Of a DNA stretch of 64,000 nucleotides, positions 15,708 to 23,621 are shown piece after piece. Numbering within the stretch: the stretch's first letter is position 1; the number at the start of each line of letters is the position of its first letter. The stretch lies in the NCBI RefSeq assembly GCF_000427625.1, contig NZ_ATYJ01000014.1:1-64000 (forward strand). The letters are read 5' to 3'. The position numbers were made by a program, and so were the translations under genes. Source of the DNA: Methylobacter luteus IMV-B-3098. GTDB taxonomy: Bacteria > Pseudomonadota > Gammaproteobacteria > Methylococcales > Methylomonadaceae. The notes under the pieces were generated by a model. It saw only the letters and a list, made by a program, of their open reading frames with translations. It was not told the DNA's origin and searched no databases.

Positions 15708-16585
15708 ATGAATCGCAAGGACATAGGACTGGCCATCTTGGTGGTGGCTATTTGGGGATTCAACTTCGTTGTCATTAAAGTGGGTCTGAAAGAAATTCCG
15801 CCCCTTCTGCTTTGCGCGCTCAGATTCTTTCTCGCCGCGTTCCCGGCGGTCTTTTTTATCAAACGCCCCACCGTACCTTTCCGTAGCGTTATGGCCTTCG
15901 GACTGGTGATGTTCGCGTCTCAGTTCGCGCTGCTGTTTTCTGGCATGTATGCCGGAACAACGGCTGGCCTGGCGTCTTTAATGCTTCAGGTTCATGTGTT
16001 TTTCACGGTCGCACTGGCTGTCGTATTTCTGGCTGAACAGCCTCTGTCTGGCAGATCATCGGCGCCTTGACGGCATTTTCGGGCATTGGGCTGGTTGCCG
16101 CCCATACTGGCGGCGAAATCTCGGCGCTGGGCCTGATTTTAATCGTTGCTGCCGCTGCCTCATGGGGCATAGGAAACCTGATTGCCATGAAGCTCGATAA
16201 AGTCGATATGCTGGCACTGGTGGTTTGGGGAAGCCTCGTTGCCTGGCCGCCACTCCTGCTGCTGTCGTATATATTGGAGCAAGGCAGCTGGAGCCTTGAA
16301 GACATGGCTCATCTTTCATGGCCCACTATCGGGGCAGTCGGCTATATCGTCTATCTGTCAACTCTGTTGGGTTTCGCCGTGTGGAGTTGGCTGCTGAGCC
16401 ACTATCCAGCGGCAACAGTGGCGCCGTTTACGTTGCTGGTGCCGGTGTTCGGCTTTACGAGTTCAGCGCTAGCCTTGGGAGAGCCGCTCTACCAGTGGAA
16501 GCTAGCCGCTGCCATATTGATCATTGCAGGGCTGTGCATCAATTTGACTGGCGCTCGCATGGCCATGCGCATCCGCCCGGCATGA
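15708..16585 (+). pseudogene. Second EamA/DMT-family exporter, frameshifted
   Basis: Two overlapping frames (15708-16070 and 16067-16585) together give a complete ~290-aa EamA protein. The first half runs MNRKDIGLAILVVAIWGFNFVVIKVG…VVFLAEQPL; the second continues …VWQIIGALTAFSGIGLVAAHTGGE to RMAMRIRPA. The break lies at about 16042-16050 in CCTCTGTCTGG, where one base more or two fewer would restore the frame. Whether it is a natural mutation or a sequencing error cannot be told. The class is the RhaT/EamA type with 10 helices, predicted to export amino-acid-like compounds. AAAGGAACG precedes the ATG. A terminator follows at 16666. Confidence 0.85.
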
Positions 16586-16665
16586 GCAAGCTGTCGCGGG
16601 AACTGTCCGAGAAGCCGTATTGGCCAAGTTTGAAAAATCAGTTCATGAAAAATCAAATACATGAT

Positions 16666-16689
16666 CCCGCTTTTGGCTAGCGGGTTTTT
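16666..16689 (+). terminator. Rho-independent terminator after the second EamA gene
   Basis: CCCGCT (16666-16671), 7-nt loop, AGCGGG (16679-16684), then TTTTT. It divides the gene run into an upstream unit (12571-16585) and a downstream unit starting at 16728. Confidence 0.85.
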
Positions 16690-16727
16690 CTACCACATCA
16701 TCAGACCACTCAAAGGAGTTGAACGTT

Positions 16728-17441
16728 ATGCGTAAATCGATAGCCCTGCTTGGTGAATATACACCGACATTTCCACCCCATGCTTCAACCGATGCGGCCA
16801 TCAAGCATGCTCGAAACTTTTTGGATATAGACATAACGGCGGAATGGATTTCAACGGAAGACATTGACCAACGCCTGTTTGATAGCCACTCGGGCATATG
16901 GGTGGCGCCTGGCAGTCCGTACAAGAGCATGGAGAAGACTTTATGGGCCATTCGCTATGCGAGGGAAAACAAGATTCCCTGTTTCGGCACTTGTGGCGGG
17001 TTTCAGCATATCGTGATTGAGTACGCCCGTAACGTCCTGGGCTTCAAGGAGGCGCAGCACGCCGAATACGATCCATACGCCTCAAGCCTGTTCATTTCGC
17101 AATTGGCTTGTTCACTCGCTGGCCGTGAGATGCAGCTTAGTTTTGTACCCGGGTCTCAGGTGGCTGTAATTTACGGCAATTTGTCGGCGAAAGAGCGGTA
17201 TTACTGCAATTTCGGCGTCAATCCGGATTGCATCCCTCTATTGAAGCAAGGGCCGATGACTATTTCCGGCTCAGATGCTGAGGGTGAAGTGCGCGTCATT
17301 GAGTATCCGAATCACCCCTTTTTCATTGGCACATTGTTTGTACCGCAGGAGCGCTCTACACCTGAACAGCCACATCCGCTGATTACAGATTTCTTAGCGG
17401 CTGTAGTGATTCAGTTTAACATCCCTAGCTTCCAACATTAG
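16728..17441 (+). CDS. Stand-alone class I amidotransferase-like protein related to the CTP synthase C-terminus
   Basis: This 237-aa protein resembles the glutaminase half of PyrG: MRKSIALLGEYTPTFPPH, IWVAPGSPYKSMEKTLWAIRYARENKIPCFGTCGGFQH (nucleophile-like C89 in GTCGG). Where PyrG has F-H-P-E, this protein has LFVPQ (V205, Q207), so the His and Glu of the triad are missing. That fits the family annotated as CTP synthase C-terminal region-related proteins, whose function is unknown. The start at 16728 is chosen over the upstream TTG because AAAGGAG lies at the right distance. The gene follows a terminator, so it probably starts a second transcription unit with the NIPSNAP-like gene. Confidence 0.85.
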   Translation: MRKSIALLGEYTPTFPPHASTDAAIKHARNFLDIDITAEWISTEDIDQRLFDSHSGIWVAPGSPYKSMEKTLWAIRYARENKIPCFGTCGGFQHIVIEYARNVLGFKEAQHAEYDPYASSLFISQLACSLAGREMQLSFVPGSQVAVIYGNLSAKERYYCNFGVNPDCIPLLKQGPMTISGSDAEGEVRVIEYPNHPFFIGTLFVPQERSTPEQPHPLITDFLAAVVIQFNIPSFQH

Positions 17442-17456
17442 CCATCAAAGACCTAC

Positions 17457-17762
17457 ATGATCACTTGCTATCTGCGTTACATCATTGACCCCTACAAGCT
17501 TAAAGAGTTTGAGCATTACGGAAAGCTGTGGATTCCTCTCGTGGAAAAGTTCGGCGGAAAACACCATGGCTATTTTATGCCTTCGGAGGGTGCGAACAAT
17601 GTTGCGCTGGCTCTGTTTACCTTTCCGAGTTTTGCACTCTATGAGGAATACCGAGCCCAATCGCTCCAGGACCCAGCGTGCCAAGCTGCGTTCGAATACG
17701 CCGAACAGACACGTTGTATCCTGAGTTATGACCGTAGCTTCTTCCGTCCTGTTTTTGGATGA
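17457..17762 (+). CDS. NIPSNAP-family protein
   Basis: This 101-aa protein starts MITCYLRYIIDPYKLKEFEHYGKLWIPLVEKFGGKHHGYFMP, the ferredoxin-like alpha/beta fold typical of NIPSNAP/ABM dimeric barrels, and ends with FEYAEQTRCILSYDRSFFRPV. Such proteins are small cytoplasmic dimers, sometimes monooxygenases or binding proteins; the reaction is unknown. It starts 15 bp after the amidotransferase-like gene, so the two are likely co-transcribed. Only a weak Shine-Dalgarno (AAAGA) precedes ATG 17457. Confidence 0.85.
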   Translation: MITCYLRYIIDPYKLKEFEHYGKLWIPLVEKFGGKHHGYFMPSEGANNVALALFTFPSFALYEEYRAQSLQDPACQAAFEYAEQTRCILSYDRSFFRPVFG

Positions 17763-17886
17763 GCTCAGACGCTATGCACCAATCTGACCGTTCGCATCGC
17801 CTTACACATCCGTTCGGCATCACGACGTACTTCATCCATTAGTTCATCGAAGAACCAACGTTTGACATCACTAGGGAGACTGAATC

Positions 17887-18507
17887 ATGTTTGATATCCA
17901 GAACTATGCGAGCTTTATCGCAGCAATTTTTATTTTTCAGCTGATTCCTGGACCAGGCACACTGGCGATTCTCACAGCCACGGCACGTCACGGTATCGGA
18001 GCAGGATTCGGTGCCGTTATGGGTACCTTGCTCGGTGATTTCATATACATGAGTGGAGCGATTCTCGGACTGGCCGCTGTGATGCATGCGCACCCGCTTG
18101 TGTTCGAGGCACTGCAAGGGTTTGGCGCTGCTTACTTGGGTTGGCTGGGCATTCAGTTGCTTAGGTCGCCTGTTGCCAACGTAGCGAGCACGCCCGTACA
18201 GAAAAAGAGCGGCTGGCGCTATTTTCAGCAGGCCTTCCTGGTCGGCCTCACCAATCCCAAGGTTATTCTGTTCTTCATGGCCTTCTTCCCGCCGTTTCTG
18301 CGTGCGGATGCATCGTCTATTACGCTTGGTGTCCTGATGGCGCATGTTACGCTCATCAGCTTTTTGTATCAGGCAGGCCTCGTGCTCGTTGGCAACGCAT
18401 TGGTTCGCAAGCTGTCGCCATTGCCCTCGGTGCGTAAAATCGCGACTCGGCTTGCGGGCGTAGCGCTCATTGGCTTTGGCGTAAAACTGGCGGCAAATAA
18501 CCGATGA
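17887..18507 (+). CDS. LysE/RhtB-family amino acid exporter
   Basis: This 206-aa protein has the RhtB signature near the N-terminus (FIFQLIPGPGTLAILTATARHGIGAGFGAVMGTLLGDF), GLTNPKVILFFMAFFPPFL in the middle, and about six membrane helices. LysE/RhtB proteins export amino acids (homoserine, threonine, lysine, leucine) from the cytoplasm by proton antiport. GGGAGAC precedes the ATG. It is the third exporter in this cluster, which suggests that the pathway product or a toxic intermediate is amino-acid-like. Confidence 0.92.
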   Translation: MFDIQNYASFIAAIFIFQLIPGPGTLAILTATARHGIGAGFGAVMGTLLGDFIYMSGAILGLAAVMHAHPLVFEALQGFGAAYLGWLGIQLLRSPVANVASTPVQKKSGWRYFQQAFLVGLTNPKVILFFMAFFPPFLRADASSITLGVLMAHVTLISFLYQAGLVLVGNALVRKLSPLPSVRKIATRLAGVALIGFGVKLAANNR

Positions 18508-18574
18508 AGTTAGATTCCATCCCATTATTCCACTAGATTAGGCCGTTGAAGTCGGCATTAAACATCTCATTCTT

Positions 18575-19126
18575 ATGGCTAGAAATATTGAAATCAAAGC
18601 TCGAATTGAAAGTGTCGAATCACTGCTGCCGGTGGCAGCGGAAATCGCCGATGAAGGGCCCATTGAAATAGACCAGGACGATACGTTTTTTGCTTGTCCC
18701 AACGGCAGATTGAAACTTCGCGCTTTCTCTGAACATGATGGACAGCTGATTTTCTATCAGCGCCCAGACAGTGCAGGTCCCAAGGAATCTTTCTATGTCA
18801 TCTCGCCGACCTCTTCCCCTGATACAATCCGTCAGCTGTTGTCGCTGGCCTATGGCGAAATTGGACGTGTGCGCAAACACCGCACCTTATTCTTGGCAGG
18901 ACGAACGCGAATCCATTTGGATAAAGTGGACGAATTGGGAGACTTTCTGGAACTGGAAGTCGTCCTGGCTGAAGGCGAACCTAACGAAGCCGGTGTATCA
19001 GTGGCTCATGAATTGCTGGAAAAGCTAGGTATATCCCCGCATCAGCTGGTAGAAGAGGCCTATGTGGACCTACTGGCAAAATTGCCCAATAAACCGATCC
19101 TTTCACCGACCTCTGCCGGCAGGTGA
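18575..19126 (+). CDS. CYTH-domain protein (class IV adenylate cyclase / triphosphatase-like)
   Basis: This 183-aa protein opens with MARNIEIKARIESVESL, the ExK core of CYTH enzymes. It continues with the tunnel residues expected for a triphosphate-binding beta-tunnel: RLKLRAFSEHDGQLIFYQRP, RKHRTLFLAGRTRIHLDKVDELGDFLELEVVL. Related CyaB/ThTPase enzymes act on ATP, thiamine triphosphate or inorganic triphosphate, and the substrate cannot be told here. It lies between LysE and the interrupted thioesterase gene. Confidence 0.88.
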   Translation: MARNIEIKARIESVESLLPVAAEIADEGPIEIDQDDTFFACPNGRLKLRAFSEHDGQLIFYQRPDSAGPKESFYVISPTSSPDTIRQLLSLAYGEIGRVRKHRTLFLAGRTRIHLDKVDELGDFLELEVVLAEGEPNEAGVSVAHELLEKLGISPHQLVEEAYVDLLAKLPNKPILSPTSAGR

Positions 19127-19191
19127 GTTGAAGCGCTAAATACTATTAAAGAGACAATCATGAATTCCGCTATCAAAATAACTGTCGGGGC

Positions 19192-20431
19192 CAGGGGTTA
19201 CGCATTAAAATCGTTCCGACTCTAAGCGATAATCTTCCACTTTTTAAAACAGTGGAGGCAAGTCATGGTGGATGGGATTGTGGAGTCTTTTTCGGAGTTA
19301 TCCGATCCACGCCGCCCGGGGCGTGTTCAGCATAAACTACTTGATATCCTGGTCATTGCAGTCAGCGCCGTCATTGCCGGTGCAGAAACCTGGACAGATA
19401 TTGCCAATTACGGCGCCATGAAGCAGGCTTGGCTCGCGACCTTCCTGGATTTGAGCGATGGTGTGCCATCGCATGATACCTTTCGCCGGGTGTTCACCCT
19501 CATTAACCCCAACAACTTCGAACAGTGTTTTTACCGATGGGTCACCGGCTATGCGGAGGCTTTGGATCGGGAAGTCATCGCGATCGATGGCAAAACCGTG
19601 CGCCGCTCTTTTAACAAAGGTACCCAGCAGGGACCGCTGCATATCGTCAGCGCCTTTGCCACCGAGCAAGGTTTAAGCCTCGGGCAACTGGCGGTGGACG
19701 GAAAATCCAACGAAATTACCGCCGTACCGGAACTGCTGGACAGCCTGTCCCTGGCCGGCAACATCGTCACCCTGGACGCCATGGGTTGCCAGCGTGCCAT
19801 TGCCCAGAAGATTTTGGATCAGCAAGCCGACTATATCCTGGCGCTCAAAGGGAATCAGGGAAACCGGCATAAGGCGGTGGTGAATTACTGTGAAGCCGCT
19901 TGCTTAAGTAGGTCAGCCCCTCTCAAGCCCTTCTATGACGCGTTTGATGAAACCCATGGCCGTCTGGTCCGGCGGCGGGCCTGGGTTTGTCCTGAGGCGA
20001 GTGAACTGGACGCGTTACGGGATTGGCCCGGGATTCGCAATGTCCTGGCGATAGAGACCATCCGCAGCGTCGCGCATAGCCATGAAGTCCAGGCAGAGAT
20101 ACGCTATTACCTGACCAGTTGCGATGATGCGCCAGAGGTCTTGGTTCAAGCCGTGCGCCGCCACTGGGCGATTGAAAATAGCTTGCATTGGGTGTTGGAT
20201 GTCACTTTCCGGGAAGACGATGCGCGTAGTCGTGATAAAGTGGCAACGCGATCCTTTGCGCTGCTCCGCAAGATGGCGCTCAATAGCGTCAGGCAAGATA
20301 AGAGCAACAAATTCAGTCTACGCGGACGACGCCAAAACGCAGGATGGAACAATGACTATATGGCTCATCTACTCTTCGGAGGCGCAAAAAAGCCAGTGTC
20401 AGCAGAAAATGGTTTTAATGCGTAACCCCTG
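19192..20431 (+). mobile_element. ISAs1-family insertion sequence, copy B, with 10-bp target duplication
   Basis: A 1240-bp element, CAGGGGTTACGCATTAAAA to the inverse at 20431, flanked on both sides by CTGTCGGGGC (19182-19191 and 20432-20441). The clean duplication shows simple transposition into the thioesterase gene and little later change, so this is the most recent-looking insertion in the window. Confidence 0.96.
19265..20425 (+). CDS. ISAs1-family transposase, copy B
   Basis: This 386-aa transposase has the same N-terminal block (DPRRPGRVQHKLLDILVIAV) and DDE residues (AIDGKTVRRS, TLDAMGCQ, HWAIENSLHW) as copy A. It differs at a handful of residues, including a longer C-terminus ending KKPVSAENGFNA. 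An AGGCAAGTC segment precedes the ATG. It is intact and flanked by good terminal repeats, and it could mobilise the solo ISAs1 ends at 4949 and 9063. Confidence 0.94.
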   Translation: MVDGIVESFSELSDPRRPGRVQHKLLDILVIAVSAVIAGAETWTDIANYGAMKQAWLATFLDLSDGVPSHDTFRRVFTLINPNNFEQCFYRWVTGYAEALDREVIAIDGKTVRRSFNKGTQQGPLHIVSAFATEQGLSLGQLAVDGKSNEITAVPELLDSLSLAGNIVTLDAMGCQRAIAQKILDQQADYILALKGNQGNRHKAVVNYCEAACLSRSAPLKPFYDAFDETHGRLVRRRAWVCPEASELDALRDWPGIRNVLAIETIRSVAHSHEVQAEIRYYLTSCDDAPEVLVQAVRRHWAIENSLHWVLDVTFREDDARSRDKVATRSFALLRKMALNSVRQDKSNKFSLRGRRQNAGWNNDYMAHLLFGGAKKPVSAENGFNA

Positions 20432-20893
20432 CTGTCGGGGCCGAAGCAGAGGCAACTACAGTAGTAACCAAGGAGCTAACCGTGCGCCACTTCCATTCAA
20501 ACATGTCGGAGGTCTATGCGACTCCCTGCATGATCCACTTGATGGAAATCGCGGCAAGTAACGCCGTCCAGCCTTACCTGTCGGCCGGCTGGGTCTCTGT
20601 TGGCGTCGACGTCAATATACGTCACTTGGCGCCTACGCCAGTTGGCTGCACCGTCACCGCATATGCTAGAGTTACCAAAGTCACGCACAAGCTAATTGAG
20701 TTCGAAGTGCTGGCACACGATGGCAAAAATCTAATTGGGAAAGGTACACATTCCCGTGCACCAGTCAACCTTGCGCACTTCGAACAAACCCTTTCAGGTC
20801 TCTCTACATGAACGTAGCATATAATCCTATGGCCCGAAAAGCCACTCAGCTCAGTTAGCCTCACATTAGTCACCATTAAGGGAATATCAAGCC

Positions 20894-21250
20894 ATGTTCA
20901 CACCTAGAGTCGGAGTTGGAGTGCTCATCATTAAGAATGGACGCGTATTACTTGAAAAACGAAAAGGATCGCACGGCGCCGGAACGTGGTCTGCGCCCGG
21001 TGGTCATCTTGAGTATGGGGAGTCGATCGAGAATTGTGCTGAACGTGAAGTGCTGGAAGAGGTCGGTATCAGAATCCGTGACCTTCAGTATGGCCTATTC
21101 ACAAACAATGTATTTGAAGCCGAGCAGAAGCACTATGTGACTGTCTTCGTGTTGGCGAAATGGGAATCAGGAGTGGTCGAGACGAAAGAGCCGGAAAAGT
21201 GTGAAGGCTGGGAATGGTTCGATTGGTCCAATCTACCCGAACCGCTGTAG
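20894..21250 (+). CDS. Nudix hydrolase
   Basis: This 118-aa protein carries a complete Nudix box, GGHLEYGESIENCAEREVLEEVGI (about residues 33-56; key G, E, RE-EE). It begins MFTPRVGVGVLIIKNGRVLLEKRKG and has SAPGGHLEY before the box, which recalls the NUDX1/MutT group acting on nucleoside or prenyl diphosphates. The C-terminus ends LPEPL, about 15-20 residues shorter than usual, so the stop at 21248 may be premature. AAGGGAAT precedes the ATG. Confidence 0.88.
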   Translation: MFTPRVGVGVLIIKNGRVLLEKRKGSHGAGTWSAPGGHLEYGESIENCAEREVLEEVGIRIRDLQYGLFTNNVFEAEQKHYVTVFVLAKWESGVVETKEPEKCEGWEWFDWSNLPEPL

Positions 21251-21304
21251 CAGCGTGCCGCCAAGACTTCACTTTGCCGGATAACTCTTGATCCCAGGCA
21301 ATAA

Positions 21305-21829
21305 ATGTCAGCAATAGAAACGGTCAAAATTATGAATCCAAACATCTGTCAAGCCAGTTTCCAAGACTTCGCCCATTTCCAGGCACTCATTTCCAAATCT
21401 GCCCGAATACTTCAGGCGCAATACTATAAACAGTCAGAAATTGAAACAGCGTTGGAGTTAGTGTGCGGCATAGAAGAACTGATTATCTCTGGCAATTTCC
21501 TTGTGGCTAAGCACGAAAAGAGAATCATCGGTTGTGGTGGTTGGGCGATTGATGTCTCTGAGCCTCAAAAAGCTGAACTCAGGAGCTTTTTTGTGCATCC
21601 TGATTTTGCTCGAAAAGGTGTGGCCACACAGCTCTTTACAGCATGCGAAAATGAATGTTCGCATAAAGGGATTGAAATTTTATATCTGACGGCCACGCTT
21701 TCGGGAGAACCCTTTTACCAAAAGTGTGGTTTCTCTGAAATTGAGCGATTCAAGCAAAATTTGTCGAATGGAGAGACCTTTGAATTGGTCAAAATGGTCA
21801 AAGTAATATCAGGCTGTCAGGCATACTAA
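21305..21829 (+). CDS. GNAT-family N-acetyltransferase
   Basis: This 174-aa protein has acetyl-CoA-binding motif A in LRSFFVHPDFARKGVATQLFTACENEC (R-K-G-V-A) and motif B in LYLTATLSGEPFYQKCGFSEIERF. Residues 1-75 (FQDFAHFQALISKSARILQAQYYKQSEIETAL) match the PhnO/YncA-like small-molecule acetyltransferases. ATG 21305 has only a weak Shine-Dalgarno, and ATG 21332 (MNPNICQ) is an alternative start. It closes the plus-strand gene run. The substrate is unknown. Confidence 0.87.
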   Translation: MSAIETVKIMNPNICQASFQDFAHFQALISKSARILQAQYYKQSEIETALELVCGIEELIISGNFLVAKHEKRIIGCGGWAIDVSEPQKAELRSFFVHPDFARKGVATQLFTACENECSHKGIEILYLTATLSGEPFYQKCGFSEIERFKQNLSNGETFELVKMVKVISGCQAY

Positions 21830-22172
21830 TAGCGCAATAGACTAAGTTTTCCGCACTAAACCTATATTTCCTTGTTCTTCATTCAGAAGTTGATCTTTAA
21901 TTTTTAAATTTAATTCCGGAGAGTCATTTTCCGTGATAAAGCCCACTACAGAAAATGACTGAAGAAATGAACAAGATTTTACGGATTGAAGTGAGTCTGC
22001 AAGGGTAAAACTGTAAGTTTCTGTTCAAATGCCCCCGCTAATCCGATTAATCACATAATGATTAGATCCGTATGCCTTCGTGTCTTCGAAATGGATCTGA
22101 TATGGAATCATAAAAAATATAACCTCCATTTATTTGGATTAAGAATCGAAAGAATCTGCAAAGTAATTTGGG
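21830..22172. other. Intergenic region with a convergent hairpin
   Basis: It lies between the plus-strand GNAT and the minus-strand efflux operon. AGTCATTTTC (21922-21931) and GAAAATGACT (21951-21960) form a perfect 10-bp stem with a 19-nt loop, suitable as a bidirectional terminator-like structure. No gene is seen. Confidence 0.5.
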
Positions 22173-23621
22173 TTATTGGAGAGTAACTCCGGCTTTCCAT
22201 CCGCCGCCAAAGGCCCGATAGATGGAGACTAGTGCCACACGCACCGCGGTTTCGGCCTTGACACGCTCATCAGCGGTGGCAAGTTTGCCGCGTTCAGCAT
22301 CCAACACCGACAAATAATCGCTCGCTCCACGATGGTATAAAGCATTGGCAAACCGATAAGTCTGCTCTGCTGCCGTTTCGGCCTGCAAGAGTCGATCTCT
22401 TTGCTCTACCGATGCGGCATATGCGACATAAGCGTTTTCCACGTCTTCCAGGGCGAGGAGGAAAGTCTTCTCGTACTTCGCCGCAACCTGTTCCAGTCTG
22501 GCATCGGCAGCGATTATACGAGCCCGGATGCGTCCGGCATTGAATATCGGCACAGTAAGTCCCGAACCGAGCGTATAAACACTCTCAGCAAGGCTTGGAA
22601 AGCCACCCACAGCCAATGCACCGAAACCACCGCTAGCCGACAGCACTACCTTGGGGAACAGATCGGCTCTCGCCGCACCGAGGCTGGCCGCCATCGCGCT
22701 GACTTCAGTTTGCGCCAAGCGCAGATCCGGCCGTTGTTCCAGCAGTCCAGAAGGCAGAAGTCGAGGGATGGTCGGCGAGTTTGCAGGGAATGGATCCGCA
22801 CTAGCCAATTGATTTTCCATTTTTTCCGGCGATTCCCCCATCAAGATGGCAAGACGATGCATCAGGTTTACCGCCGTACTGGTAAGAGCAGGAAGAGCAC
22901 CTTCGGTAGTATGCAGCAGAGTTTCCTGGCGAGCGATATCCAATTGGTTGATCAAGCCGGTGCGATTGAACGCCTGTAATGTTCTCAGGCGTTCCTGTTG
23001 AATCTTGATATTTTCCCGCAGAATGCCGGTACGTGCCTGCACACCACGCAGTTCCAAATAATTCGTCGCCACTTGAGCCAGCAAACCCACTTGGGTGGCA
23101 TGCAGCGCTTCTTCGGCGCCCTCGGCCTGAGCGGTGGCGGCTTCAGCTTCCAAGCGCCTAGCACCGAACAGGTCGACTTCCCAGCGTGCTGCCAGTCCGC
23201 CGGTAATCATATCGGCAGCGGGGATGAATAATCCGATACCTTGATTGTTCGGCACGCCTATGACCCGGTCGATCTTTTTCTCCCTGCCACCTGACACGAA
23301 CAGATCAATGCTGGGATAGAGCATCGATTCGGCAACGGTGGTCATGGCTTTAGCTTCCCGGACGTGCGCAATGGCGATCCTGAGATCGTGATTGTTGACC
23401 AATGCTTGGCCGATCAGGCCGTTCAGCAGCGGATCATGGAATCCTTTCCACCATGCTTTAAGGTCATCCGGATCAGAAACTGTTCGAATACCCGGGGCAT
23501 GACGCCAATCCTTGGGCGACGCTACCAAGTCCACTTGCCTGTTGACACGGGTCGGGGTGCAAGCACTCAAATCAAGCATCATCACCAGAATTGATACCAC
23601 TAGCCAATGCTGCTTATTCAT
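22173..23621 (-). CDS. Outer-membrane efflux lipoprotein (OprM/NodT family)
   Basis: This 482-aa protein has a lipoprotein signal (WLVVSILVMMLDLSAC, lipidated Cys at 21). Two OEP repeats follow, with the coiled alpha-barrel segments LRIAIAHVREAKAMTTVAESMLYPSIDLFVSGG and LRLAQTEVSAMAASLGAARADLFPKVVLSASGGFG. The product is the outer-membrane channel of a tripartite RND pump. It overlaps the RND permease gene by 8 bp and is the last gene of the operon. It is complete, ending with the usual hydrophobic C-terminal segment. Confidence 0.93.
   Translation of the reverse strand: MNKQHWLVVSILVMMLDLSACTPTRVNRQVDLVASPKDWRHAPGIRTVSDPDDLKAWWKGFHDPLLNGLIGQALVNNHDLRIAIAHVREAKAMTTVAESMLYPSIDLFVSGGREKKIDRVIGVPNNQGIGLFIPAADMITGGLAARWEVDLFGARRLEAEAATAQAEGAEEALHATQVGLLAQVATNYLELRGVQARTGILRENIKIQQERLRTLQAFNRTGLINQLDIARQETLLHTTEGALPALTSTAVNLMHRLAILMGESPEKMENQLASADPFPANSPTIPRLLPSGLLEQRPDLRLAQTEVSAMAASLGAARADLFPKVVLSASGGFGALAVGGFPSLAESVYTLGSGLTVPIFNAGRIRARIIAADARLEQVAAKYEKTFLLALEDVENAYVAYAASVEQRDRLLQAETAAEQTYRFANALYHRGASDYLSVLDAERGKLATADERVKAETAVRVALVSIYRAFGGGWKAGVTLQ

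Larger units (their letters stand above)
19160..20811 (+). pseudogene. FlK-like hot-dog thioesterase split by an ISAs1 element
   Basis: Removing the ISAs1 copy (19192-20431) and one copy of its 10-bp target duplication restores a single frame of 133 aa: MNSAIKITVGAEAEATTVV…, then VRHFHSNMSEVYATPCMIHLMEIAASN and VGVDVNIRHLAPTPVGCTVT. T38, E46 and H72 have the same spacing as T42, E50 and H76, the catalytic triad of the fluoroacetyl-CoA thioesterase FlK. The intact ancestor was probably an acyl-CoA thioesterase, and FlK-like substrate choice is only inference. A GTG at 20482 could still start a short product lacking the first 24 residues. AAAGAG precedes ATG 19160. Confidence 0.93.

Noticed and set aside
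19337-19669. Antisense open frame in the ISAs1 transposase (also at 6925-7296)
   Set aside because: It mirrors the conserved transposase codons in both copies and has no Shine-Dalgarno or family pattern.
12571-21829. Integron cassette array, because of many small unrelated genes in one direction
   Set aside because: Spacers of 0-30 bp between several genes leave no room for attC sites, no paired attC-like cores were found, and several genes have operon-type spacing.
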